DNA of 64,000 nucleotides from Pseudomonas cedrina subsp. cedrina (GTDB lineage: Bacteria > Pseudomonadota > Gammaproteobacteria > Pseudomonadales > Pseudomonadaceae), in NCBI RefSeq assembly GCF_001983175.1, contig NZ_MNPW01000018.1:36628-100627 (forward strand), given 5' to 3'. Position numbers and translations under genes: made by a program. Positions 25,166 to 33,172 of this stretch are shown piece after piece (within the stretch, counting starts at the first letter, position 1; each line of letters starts with the position of its first letter). Below the pieces are notes generated by a model. It ran no database searches. It was not told where the DNA came from and saw nothing but the letters and a program-made list of their open reading frames with translations.

Positions 25166-26065
25166 ATGACTGATTCCCTTATGGCGCCCGCGGTGACGCC
25201 GTTGCCGAAAATGAACCGCTGGCAGGACAAACTCGCGTACCTGGCCCACCAGTTGCGGCGCAGCCCTTTGACCATGGCCGGGCTGCTGATCACGCTCGCG
25301 GTGCTGCTGGTGATGCTGTTCGCGCCCTGGCTGGCGACCCATGACCCGAACGCGTTGAACCTGGCGCAACGGCTGGCGGCGCCTTCGGCGCAACACTGGT
25401 TCGGTACCGATGAAGTCGGTCGCGACCTGTTCAGCCGGGTCTTGTACGGCAGCCAGCAATCAGTGGGCGTCGGCCTGTTCGTGGCATTTACCGCGTGCCT
25501 AGCCGGTGGCCTGCTCGGCTGTCTGTCCGGGATCATCGGCGGGCGCTTCGACAGCCTGATGATGCGCATGATGGACATCATGCTTTCGGTGCCCTCACTC
25601 GTGCTGATCATGGCACTGGCCGCGGCGCTGGGGCCCAGCCTGTTCAATGCGATGCTGGCGATTACCCTGGTCCGCATCCCGTTCTACGTACGCCTGGCGC
25701 GCGGCCAGGCCTTGAGCATTCGACAGATGGGCTATGTAAAAGCCGCCGAGACCTTCGGTGCGGGCCGCTGGCATATGGTGAGCTGGCACGTTGCCCGCAA
25801 CGCCATGCCGCCCCTGCTGGTGCAACTGAGCCTGGATATCGGCAGCGCGATATTGATGGCCTCCGCACTGGGTTTCATCGGTCTGGGCGCGCAGCAGCCG
25901 ACCGCAGAATGGGGCGCAATGGTCGCGACCGGGCGTAACTACATTCTGGACCAATGGTGGTATTCCACCTTTCCAGGGGTCGCGATCCTGATAACGGCGA
26001 CCGGATTCAACTTATTGGGCGACGGTGTACGCGACCTGCTCGACCCGCGCCAGCAGGGGAAATGA
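25166..26065 (+). CDS. Peptide ABC transporter permease (DppC/DdpC-like)
   Basis: 299 residues, second channel subunit. It has the N-terminal OppC-type segment (LRRSPLTMAGLLITLAVLLV), the HWFGTDEVGRDLFSRVLYG block, and the EAA loop QMGYVKAAETFGAGRWHMVS. ATG at 25166 is 2 nt after the upstream stop; a longer frame opening inside the previous gene is an artefact of overlap. Its own stop overlaps an ATG of the next gene. Confidence 0.94.
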   Translation: MTDSLMAPAVTPLPKMNRWQDKLAYLAHQLRRSPLTMAGLLITLAVLLVMLFAPWLATHDPNALNLAQRLAAPSAQHWFGTDEVGRDLFSRVLYGSQQSVGVGLFVAFTACLAGGLLGCLSGIIGGRFDSLMMRMMDIMLSVPSLVLIMALAAALGPSLFNAMLAITLVRIPFYVRLARGQALSIRQMGYVKAAETFGAGRWHMVSWHVARNAMPPLLVQLSLDIGSAILMASALGFIGLGAQQPTAEWGAMVATGRNYILDQWWYSTFPGVAILITATGFNLLGDGVRDLLDPRQQGK

Positions 26066-26067
26066 AC

Positions 26068-27099
26068 ATGTCCAGTCAATCACCCGTCATTGCTTCCTCG
26101 CGCGAATCCGTGCTGTCCATCGACAACCTGCGCATTGAATTCCCGGCCTATCGCAGCACCGTGAAAGCACTCAACGGTGTCTCCCTGGAAGTCAAAGCCG
26201 GCGAAATTGTCGGCGTGATCGGAGAGTCCGGCTCGGGAAAATCGGTGACCGCCATGCTGAGCATGCGCTTACTGCCCGAGCGTGCCTACGAAGTGAAAAG
26301 CGGCGCGCTGCACATTCTCGGACGCGACATGCTCGCCGCGCCAGAAAAGGACCTGCTCAAGGTGCGTGGCAAAGACGTCGCGATGATTTTTCAAGAGCCT
26401 ATGACAGCGCTCAACCCGACGCGGCGCATTGGCCGCCAGATGCTCGATGTGATCATCCATCACCAGCAGCTGAGCAGGTACGATGCCCGCGCGAAAGCCA
26501 TCGCCCTGCTGCGGGACATGCACATTGCCGACCCCGAGCAGGTCATGAACAGTTATCCCTTCGAACTGTCCGGCGGCATGCGTCAGCGGGTGATGATCGC
26601 CTTGGCGTTCTCCTGTGATCCGCAGTTGCTGATCGCCGACGAGCCGACCACCGCGCTCGATGTCACCGTGCAGCGCCAGGTCTTGCTGCTGCTGCGCGAA
26701 AAGGCCCGCCAGCGGGGTACTGCGATTCTGCTGATCACCCACGACATGGCCCTGGTTTCGCAGTTCTGCGACCGTGTGTATGTGATGTACACCGGCGCGG
26801 TGGTCGAGCAAGGCACGACCGCCGAGGTGATGGCTGACCCGCGTCATCCCTATACGAAGGGCTTGCTCCTCGGCCTGCCGGAACAGGTCGAGCCGGGCCA
26901 GGACCTGATGACCATTCCCGGCCAGGTGCCCAACCTGTCGGCATTACCCGAGGGCTGCACGTTTCGCGACCGCTGCGGCTATGCAATGCCGCGCTGTGCC
27001 GAACGGCCGCCGATGCAGAGCCTCGATTCCGAGACGGGCCATCAGAGCGCCTGCTGGCTGGTCGAGACGCCCCGGACCTCCCTGGAGTTGCAATCATGA
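26068..27099 (+). CDS. Peptide ABC transporter ATPase (DppD/DdpD-like)
   Basis: 343 residues. Walker A GESGSGKS, signature LSGGMRQR, Walker B LLIADEP, then the oligopeptide-transporter C-terminal cysteine region (CTFRDRCGYAMPRC) that in DppD-type ATPases can bind an iron-sulfur cluster. ATG at 26068 is 7 nt behind AGGGGA; ATG at 26062 overlaps the previous stop but is too close to that site. Confidence 0.94.
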   Translation: MSSQSPVIASSRESVLSIDNLRIEFPAYRSTVKALNGVSLEVKAGEIVGVIGESGSGKSVTAMLSMRLLPERAYEVKSGALHILGRDMLAAPEKDLLKVRGKDVAMIFQEPMTALNPTRRIGRQMLDVIIHHQQLSRYDARAKAIALLRDMHIADPEQVMNSYPFELSGGMRQRVMIALAFSCDPQLLIADEPTTALDVTVQRQVLLLLREKARQRGTAILLITHDMALVSQFCDRVYVMYTGAVVEQGTTAEVMADPRHPYTKGLLLGLPEQVEPGQDLMTIPGQVPNLSALPEGCTFRDRCGYAMPRCAERPPMQSLDSETGHQSACWLVETPRTSLELQS

Positions 27100-28085
27100 A
27101 TGATGTCGCCGCGTCCCCTTGCCCCGCCACTCGCCCCGCCCTCCTGGGGTTGCAGGACGTCAGGGTTCATTACCCGATGGGCACTGACTGGCTGGGCAGG
27201 CCTAAAGCGGTCGCCCACGCCCTCAATGGCATTGACCTGGATGTGCAAGCCGGTGAAACCCTGGGCATCGTGGGCGAATCGGGCTGCGGCAAGAGCACCC
27301 TGGCGCAACTGTTGATGGGCTTGATCAAACCCACGGCCGGCAAGCTCGATTGGGTCTACCGCAACGACAGCGAACGCAGCAATCATGTCCAGATCGTGTT
27401 CCAGGACCCGCAGTCCTCGCTGGACCCGCGCCTGCCGGTTTGGAAAATCATCACTGAGCCGCTGTTCGTACAGGGGCGCATGCCTCGTCGCGAGATGCGC
27501 GAGATCGCCGCGAAAGTCGCTACGCAAGTCGGCATCAGGACCGAGTACCTGGACCGCTACCCTCATCAATTTTCCGGAGGGCAACGCCAACGCATCGCGA
27601 TCGCGCGGGCGCTGTCGTCGGATCCGGACATTATCGTGCTTGATGAGCCGACCTCTGCCCTGGACATTTCCGTGCAGGCGCAAATCCTCAATCTTTTAAG
27701 CGAGCTGCAGCGCAAGCGCGGGCTGACCTACATCCTGATTTCACACAACGTGTCCGTGGTGCGCCACATGGCTGAACGGGTGGCCGTCATGTATTTGGGG
27801 CAAATTGTAGAGCTGGGCAGCGCGGCGCAAGTGCTGGAGCACCCGCGCCATCCGTATACGCAATTGCTGCTCGAGGCCGTGCCCCGCCTGGGCGTCAGCG
27901 TGGACGATGCACATGCCTCGGCACCGACTGAGTTGCCCGGTAATCGCAACCTGCCCACCGGCTGCTTTTTCCGCGACCGTTGCCCGAAGGCGACCCTGGG
28001 CTGCGATCAGCCCCAGGCGCTGCTACCGGCCAGAGCGTCCGGTGGCGCCGAACATGTCCGCTGTCATCTGGAAGCGCAGGCATAG
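27096..28085 (+). CDS. Peptide ABC transporter ATPase (DppF/DdpF-like)
   Basis: 329 residues. Walker A GESGCGKS, signature FSGGQRQR, Walker B IIVLDEP and the C-terminal CFFRDRCPKATLGC cluster region. The start overlaps the previous stop (ATGA), implying coupled translation of the two ATPases. Last gene of the importer operon. Confidence 0.94.
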   Translation: MNDVAASPCPATRPALLGLQDVRVHYPMGTDWLGRPKAVAHALNGIDLDVQAGETLGIVGESGCGKSTLAQLLMGLIKPTAGKLDWVYRNDSERSNHVQIVFQDPQSSLDPRLPVWKIITEPLFVQGRMPRREMREIAAKVATQVGIRTEYLDRYPHQFSGGQRQRIAIARALSSDPDIIVLDEPTSALDISVQAQILNLLSELQRKRGLTYILISHNVSVVRHMAERVAVMYLGQIVELGSAAQVLEHPRHPYTQLLLEAVPRLGVSVDDAHASAPTELPGNRNLPTGCFFRDRCPKATLGCDQPQALLPARASGGAEHVRCHLEAQA

Positions 28086-28121
28086 GTATTTACACACTGT
28101 CTACGGCTGAGGAATCTCTTT

Positions 28122-28145
28122 GTGGCGAAGGGGCTTGTTCCCGCT
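28122..28145 (+). repeat. Single degenerate REP
   Basis: GTGGCGAAGGGGCTTGTTCCCGC resembles the REP arm used elsewhere, with no matching partner nearby. Confidence 0.45.
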
Positions 28146-28228
28146 TGGCCTGACAACCCACGGGGTTGGCGCCGCCACCCGCCCACGGTAGCGTGGCTGG
28201 AGATGGATTCCAGTGAAATTCTGCAGAC

Positions 28229-28257
28229 GAAAAAAAACCCGCTCAATGAGCGGGTTT
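28229..28257 (-). terminator. Intrinsic terminator of the tRNA operon (right copy)
   Basis: Stem ACCCGCTC/GAGCGGGT with flanking A/T tracts; differs from the left copy by a compensatory base pair (G-C to A-T), so the stem is under selection. Confidence 0.85.
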
Positions 28258-28297
28258 CCTGTGGTACCTGGCGTTCAGCGTTCCAGGTAACCGAATA

Positions 28298-28374
28298 TGG
28301 CGCAGCGGACGGGACTCGAACCCGCGACCCCCGGCGTGACAGGCCGGTATTCTAACCGACTGAACTACCGCTGC
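28298..28374 (-). tRNA. tRNA-Asp (GTC), second copy
   Basis: Identical to the gene at 14066-14142, with encoded CCA and anticodon loop CTGTCAC. Confidence 0.97.
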
Positions 28375-28393
28375 GCGTAACACTTGAAGCGAA

Positions 28394-28469
28394 TGGTGGG
28401 TGATGACGGGATCGAACCGCCGACCCTCTGCTTGTAAGGCAGATGCTCTCCCAGCTGAGCTAATCACCC
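28394..28469 (-). tRNA. tRNA-Val (TAC), second copy
   Basis: Identical to the gene at 14162-14237, with encoded CCA and anticodon loop CTTACAA. Leads the minus-strand tRNA pair. Confidence 0.97.
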
Positions 28470-28628
28470 TTCGTTTCGGTGTGGCGCGCATTCTACGGAG
28501 CGACCCTGGGTCTGGCAAGCACTTTCTTAAATCTTTTTTTTGATAGCTTCCAATGGCTTAGGCAGGGTTGGCCTGGGACGTTATCAAGAGAATAATGCCC
28601 CCCTTTGTATAAAGGAGAGACTCACCCC

Positions 28629-29549
28629 ATGTGGTTCAAGAACCTGCTTATCTATCGCCTGACCCAAGATCTGCCTGTTGATGCCGAGGCGTTGGAAGCG
28701 GCCATGGCCACCAAACTGGCGCGCCCTTGCGCAAGCCAGGAACTGACCACTTACGGTTTCGTTGCGCCTTTTGGTAAAGGTGAAGACGCGCCGTTGGTAC
28801 ACGTCAGCGGAGATTTCTTGCTGATCGCCGCGCGCAAGGAAGAACGCATCCTGCCGGGCAGCGTCGTACGTGACGCGCTCAAGGAGAAGGTCGAAGAGAT
28901 CGAGGCCGAGCAAATGCGCAAGGTCTACAAGAAGGAACGCGACCAGATCAAGGACGAAATCATCCAGGCCTTCCTGCCGCGCGCGTTTATCCGTCGCTCG
29001 TCGACCTTCGCCGCCATCGCGCCGAAACAGGGCCTGATCCTGGTGAACTCGGCGAGCCCGAAACGCGCCGAAGACCTGCTGTCGACCCTGCGTGAAGTGA
29101 TCGGCACCCTGCCGGTTCGCCCACTTACGGTGAAAACCGCGCCAACCGCAATCATGACCGACTGGGTCACCACCCAGAAGCCGGCCGATGACTTCTTCGT
29201 GCTCGACGAATGCGAGCTGCGCGATACCCACGAAGACGGCGGCATTGTGCGTTGCAAGCGCCAGGACCTGACCGGCGAAGAGATCCAGCTGCACCTGACC
29301 ACCGGCAAGGTCGTGACCCAACTGTCCCTGGCCTGGCAGGACAAGCTGTCCTTCATGCTCGACGACAAGATGACCGTCAAGCGCCTGAAGTTCGAAGACC
29401 TGCTGCAGGACCAGGCGGAACAGGACGGTGGTGAAGAAGCCCTGGGCCAGTTGGACGCAAGCTTTACCCTGATGATGCTGACGTTTGGTGAGTTCCTGCC
29501 GGCGTTGGTTGAAGCGCTGGGCGGTGAAGAGACTCCACAGGGTATCTAG
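28629..29549 (+). CDS. rdgC: Recombination-associated protein RdgC
   Basis: 306 residues starting MWFKNLLIYRLTQDL, the conserved RdgC beginning. It forms a ring-shaped dimer that coats double-stranded DNA and limits RecA-driven recombination. The chosen ATG fits the family start; eight upstream in-frame codons are not conserved. Preceded by the divergent tRNA operon and followed by a REPIN. Length and sequence look complete. Confidence 0.96.
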   Translation: MWFKNLLIYRLTQDLPVDAEALEAAMATKLARPCASQELTTYGFVAPFGKGEDAPLVHVSGDFLLIAARKEERILPGSVVRDALKEKVEEIEAEQMRKVYKKERDQIKDEIIQAFLPRAFIRRSSTFAAIAPKQGLILVNSASPKRAEDLLSTLREVIGTLPVRPLTVKTAPTAIMTDWVTTQKPADDFFVLDECELRDTHEDGGIVRCKRQDLTGEEIQLHLTTGKVVTQLSLAWQDKLSFMLDDKMTVKRLKFEDLLQDQAEQDGGEEALGQLDASFTLMMLTFGEFLPALVEALGGEETPQGI

Positions 29550-29581
29550 AGGCGACACAGGCCTTATGTGGGCACGGTCCG

Positions 29582-29669
29582 TGTGGGAGCCGGGCTTGCC
29601 CGCGATGCAGGCACCTCGGTCTTGATTTAGATCGAGTTGATGCTATCGCAGGCAAGCCAGCTCCCACAC
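29582..29669. repeat. REPIN (GTGGGAGC family)
   Basis: Inverted REPs, left GTGTGGGAGCCGGGCTTGCC and right ending AAGCCAGCTCCCACACA, around a 35-bp spacer. Located between rdgC and the BASS transporter gene. Confidence 0.85.
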
Positions 29670-29733
29670 AAGCCTGCTCACACATTCGATCGGGCTTGCA
29701 CTTCAAGCACTCAAAATAACAAGGACATCCCCC

Positions 29734-30699
29734 ATGCGCGCACTCGCCGCCTTGAGCCGCTTCGTCGGCAATACCTTCGCCTACTGGGTGTTGATCTTCG
29801 CCGTCGTCGCCTTCCTGGAACCCGGCTGGTTCATCGGCCTTAAAAGCGCCATCGTCCCACTGTTGGGCCTGGTGATGTTCGGCATGGGGCTGACGCTCAA
29901 GATGGATGACTTCGCCGAGGTCGCCCGCCATCCGTGGCGCGTGGCCCTGGGCGTGGTCGCGCATTTTGTGATCATGCCCGGCGTGGCCTGGTTGCTGTGC
30001 CAGGCTTTTCACTTGCCGCCGGAAATTGCCGTCGGCGTGATCCTGGTCGGGTGTTGCCCAAGCGGCACCTCGTCCAACGTGATGACCTGGCTGGCGCGGG
30101 GCGACCTGGCGTTGTCGGTGGCCATCGCCGCCGTCACCACCCTCCTCGCCCCGCTGCTCACGCCGGCGCTGATCTGGCTGCTGGCCTCGGCCTGGCTGCC
30201 GGTGTCGTTCATGGAATTGTTCTGGTCGATCCTGCAAGTGGTGCTGCTGCCGATCGTGCTGGGAGTACTGGCGCAACGTGTGCTCGGTGACAGGGTGCGC
30301 CATGCGGTGGATGTGTTGCCGCTGGTCTCGGTGGTCAGCATCGTTATCATCGTCGCGGCGGTGGTTGCGGCGAGCCAGGCGAAGATTGCCGAGTCGGGCC
30401 TGTTGATCATGGCGGTGGTGATGCTGCACAACAGCTTCGGTTACCTGCTGGGCTATTTCACCGGCCGCGTGTTCAAGTTGCCGTTGGCGCAGCGCAAGTC
30501 GCTGGCGCTGGAAGTGGGCATGCAGAATTCCGGGCTGGGCGCCGCGCTGGCCAGCGCGCATTTTTCGCCGCTGGCGGCGGTGCCGAGTGCATTGTTCAGC
30601 GTCTGGCACAATATTTCCGGAGCACTGCTGTCGACCTACTTCCGCCGCATGAGCGAAAAGGAAGACCGTCGCGTCTTGGAGAACACTTCGAAAACTTGA
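29734..30699 (+). CDS. Bile acid:sodium symporter (BASS) family transporter
   Basis: 321 residues, nine to ten membrane helices. Shows the BASS blocks LVMFGMGLTLKMDDF, VGCCPSGTSSNVMTWLARGD and LEVGMQNSGLGAALASAHF, which carry Na+ ligands. Bacterial members take up or export organic anions such as pantoate or sulfonates; the substrate here is unknown. The gene stands alone, REPIN upstream, guanidine riboswitch transcript downstream. Confidence 0.92.
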   Translation: MRALAALSRFVGNTFAYWVLIFAVVAFLEPGWFIGLKSAIVPLLGLVMFGMGLTLKMDDFAEVARHPWRVALGVVAHFVIMPGVAWLLCQAFHLPPEIAVGVILVGCCPSGTSSNVMTWLARGDLALSVAIAAVTTLLAPLLTPALIWLLASAWLPVSFMELFWSILQVVLLPIVLGVLAQRVLGDRVRHAVDVLPLVSVVSIVIIVAAVVAASQAKIAESGLLIMAVVMLHNSFGYLLGYFTGRVFKLPLAQRKSLALEVGMQNSGLGAALASAHFSPLAAVPSALFSVWHNISGALLSTYFRRMSEKEDRRVLENTSKT

Positions 30700-30732
30700 T
30701 CGCCTGATCCATTTTCGGCACTCTACGCGCTT

Positions 30733-30784
30733 CGCGGGGACGACCTCGCGGTGCCAACGAGCGTTGAATCCGGGGACGACCCCG
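30733..30784 (+). ncRNA. Guanidine-II (mini-ykkC) riboswitch
   Basis: Two short GC-rich hairpins, each capped by ACGA: CGCGGGG-ACGA-CCTCGCG (30733-30750) and CCGGGG-ACGA-CCCCG (30770-30784), about 20 nt apart. This is the defining architecture of the guanidine-II class, where two ACGR loops bind guanidinium. It ends 20 nt before the start codon of sugE, the classical regulated gene, so it likely frees the ribosome site (GAGG) when guanidinium binds. Confidence 0.9.
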
Positions 30785-30804
30785 CCTGAAAAAGCGAGGT
30801 CATC

Positions 30805-31119
30805 ATGTCCTGGATCATTCTGTTTTTTGCGGGTTTGTTTGAAGTCGGCTGGGCCGTCGGCCTGAAGTACACCGACGGCTTCAGCAAGCCGCTGCCTACT
30901 GTCCTGACGATTGTCGCCATGGCCGTCAGCCTCGGCCTGCTGGGCCTGGCCATGAAGGAGCTGCCCCTGGGCACCGCCTACGCGATCTGGACCGGCGTGG
31001 GTGCCGTGGGCACGGTGATCGCCGGGATTGTCCTGTTTGGGGAATCCATGGCGTTATTCCGACTGGCCAGTGTGGCATTGATCATCTGCGGGCTCATTGG
31101 TCTCAAGATCAGCACTTAG
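30805..31119 (+). CDS. sugE: SugE/Gdx small multidrug-resistance-type guanidinium exporter
   Basis: 104 residues, four membrane helices, the SMR fold. Key residues are the membrane glutamate in FFAGLFEVGWAVGLKYTDGF (Glu13) and the Gdx-subtype pattern around GTAYAIWTGVGAVGTVIAGI. Members of this subtype exchange guanidinium for protons in antiparallel dimers. The guanidine-II riboswitch immediately upstream independently supports guanidinium rather than drugs as substrate. Confidence 0.96.
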   Translation: MSWIILFFAGLFEVGWAVGLKYTDGFSKPLPTVLTIVAMAVSLGLLGLAMKELPLGTAYAIWTGVGAVGTVIAGIVLFGESMALFRLASVALIICGLIGLKIST

Positions 31120-31124
31120 GCCAC

Positions 31125-31214
31125 TACCGCTTTCGCAGGCAAGCCTGCTCCCAAATTTGACCGAGTTGTTCATGTGAATACGGTCTAATGTGGGAGCTGG
31201 CTTGCCTGCGATGA
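31125..31214. repeat. Outward-facing REP pair
   Basis: Left CGCAGGCAAGCCTGCTCCCA and right TGGGAGCTGGCTTGCCTGCG, the reverse of the usual order, framed by CTACCG/CGGTAG. It forms an inverted repeat but with the REP polarity opposite to other REPINs here. Confidence 0.75.
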
Positions 31215-31236
31215 GGCCGGTAGATCCAACAAAAAA

Positions 31237-33105
31237 CTACCTGACACTCCCCCGCAACCCGCTCACCACCTCCTGCAATCGCGCCGGTGTCGGCCCGTCC
31301 ACCGGCTCACCCGCCACCAACACCACCCGTGACCAGATCCGACGCAAAAAACCCTTGTTCGGATCGCGACTGAAGAAACTCCCCCACAGCCCCTGCAACG
31401 CCATCGGAATCACCGGCACCGCCGTCTCCTCCAGAATGCGCGTCACGCCACCGCGAAACTCGTTCATCTCGCCATCGGCGGTCAACTTGCCTTCGGGGAA
31501 GATGCACACCAACTCCCCTTCCTTCAGATACTGCGCAATCCGCGTGAATGCCTTTTCGTAGATCTGGATATCTTCATTGCGCCCGGCAATCGGAATCGCC
31601 CCGGCGGTGCGGAAGATAAAGTTGAGCACCGGCAAGCGGTAGATCTTGTAGTACATGACAAAGCGAATCGGTCGACGCACCGCGCCGCCGATCAGCAGCG
31701 CATCGACAAACGAAACGTGATTGCACACCAGCAACGCCGCGCCCTCATCCGGAATGGCGGCAAGGTTGCGGTGTTCCACACGGTACATGGAATGGCTGAG
31801 CAGCCAGATCATGAAACGCATGGTGAACTCGGGGACGATCCTGAAGATATAGGTGTTGACCGCGATGTTGAGCAGCGACACCACCAGGAACAACTCGGGG
31901 ATCGACAGCTTGGCCACGCTCAGCAGCAGGATCGACACGATCGCCGAGACCACCATGAACAAGGCATTGAGAATGTTGTTGGCGGCGATCACGCGCGCAC
32001 GCTCGTGCTCGGCGGTGCGCGACTGGATCAGCGCATACAGCGGCACGATATAGAAGCCGCCGAACACGCCCAGGCCGAGAATATCAAACAGCACCCACCA
32101 CGCCTGGCCATAACCGAGCACGGCGAGCCAGTCGTTGGCCTGCACGTTCTGCGGGAAACCGCCGGAGTGCCACCACAGCAACAAGCCGAACACGGTCAGG
32201 CCGAATGAACCGAACGGCACCAGGCCGATTTCCACCTTACGCCCGGAGAGCTTTTCGCAGAGCATCGAACCCAGCGCGATACCCACCGAAAATACGGTGA
32301 GGATCAGCGTCACCACGGTTTCGTCGCCGTACAACCATTCCTTGGCGTAGGCCGGGATCTGCGTCAGGTAGATCGCACCGACGAACCAGAACCACGAGTT
32401 ACCGACGATGGAGCGCGAAACGGCCGGCGTCTGCCCCAGGCCCAGGCGCAACGTGGCCCAGGATTGGCTGAAAATGTTCCAGTTCAAGCGCAACCCAGGA
32501 GTCGACGCGGCCGCCCGCGGAATGCTGCGGCTGGCCAGGTAACCCAACACCGCCACGGCGACAATCGCCACCGCCACCACCGGCGCGTAATGGGTGGACG
32601 ACATCATGATCCCGGCGCCAATGGTGCCCGCCAGGATGGCCAGGAACGTGCCCATTTCCACCAGGCCGTTGCCGCCCACCAGCTCATCGTCGTGCAGGGC
32701 CTGGGGCATGATCGAGTACTTGACCGGCCCGAACAGCGCCGAGTGGGTGCCCATGGCAAACAGCGCCAGCAGCATCAATTCCAGGTGGTTGGTCAGGAAA
32801 CCGGTGGCGCCCACGGCCATGATCACGATCTCGCCGATCTTGATCGCGCGGATCAGGGCGTCCTTGTTGAATTTCTCGCCAAACTGCCCGGCCAGCGCCG
32901 AGAACAGGAAGAACGGCAGGATGAACAGCAACGCGCACAGGTTGACCCAAATCGAGCGGTCGCCCTCGATGCTGAGCTTGTAGAGAATGGCCAGGATCAG
33001 CGATTGCTTGAAGATGTTGTCGTTGAACGCGCCCAGCAACTGGGTGATGAAAAACGGCAGGAAGCGCCGTGTGCGCAGCAAGGTGAATTGCGAGGGGTGG
33101 CTCAT
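31237..33105 (-). CDS. MFS transporter fused to PlsC-type acyltransferase (LplT-Aas-like)
   Basis: 622 residues. Residues 1-420 are a 12-helix MFS carrier of the LplT type (FITQLLGAFNDNIFKQSLI start; FGPVKYSIMPQAL). Residues about 440-620 are a cytoplasmic glycerolipid acyltransferase with the NHxxxxD motif as NHVSFVD (about 462) and FPEGKLT (about 536). In E. coli the flippase LplT and the acyltransferase Aas are separate; here one chain would flip lysophospholipid inwards and re-acylate it. The acyl-ACP synthetase domain of Aas is absent, so an outside acyl donor is needed. Single gene, convergent with sugE. Confidence 0.92.
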   Translation of the reverse strand: MSHPSQFTLLRTRRFLPFFITQLLGAFNDNIFKQSLILAILYKLSIEGDRSIWVNLCALLFILPFFLFSALAGQFGEKFNKDALIRAIKIGEIVIMAVGATGFLTNHLELMLLALFAMGTHSALFGPVKYSIMPQALHDDELVGGNGLVEMGTFLAILAGTIGAGIMMSSTHYAPVVAVAIVAVAVLGYLASRSIPRAAASTPGLRLNWNIFSQSWATLRLGLGQTPAVSRSIVGNSWFWFVGAIYLTQIPAYAKEWLYGDETVVTLILTVFSVGIALGSMLCEKLSGRKVEIGLVPFGSFGLTVFGLLLWWHSGGFPQNVQANDWLAVLGYGQAWWVLFDILGLGVFGGFYIVPLYALIQSRTAEHERARVIAANNILNALFMVVSAIVSILLLSVAKLSIPELFLVVSLLNIAVNTYIFRIVPEFTMRFMIWLLSHSMYRVEHRNLAAIPDEGAALLVCNHVSFVDALLIGGAVRRPIRFVMYYKIYRLPVLNFIFRTAGAIPIAGRNEDIQIYEKAFTRIAQYLKEGELVCIFPEGKLTADGEMNEFRGGVTRILEETAVPVIPMALQGLWGSFFSRDPNKGFLRRIWSRVVLVAGEPVDGPTPARLQEVVSGLRGSVR

Positions 33106-33172
33106 CGTCCGTGTTCCTGGGTGGCCTATTTTTTTGTAAAAGCATTCAGGCCACGACTTTACCTAATCCCGC

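Larger units (their letters stand above)
28223..28472. repeat. 250-bp direct repeat, right copy (terminator + tRNA-Asp + tRNA-Val)
   Basis: Second copy of the block at 13991-14240, same orientation. Identity continues through the spacer between terminator and tRNA-Asp and stops soon after the tRNA-Val gene. Confidence 0.85.

Noticed and set aside
13991..28472. tRNA blocks as attL/attR of an integrated island
   Set aside because: No integrase or phage gene lies between them, the genes inside look like ordinary chromosomal genes, and the repeat spans two whole tRNAs and a terminator rather than a tRNA 3' end.
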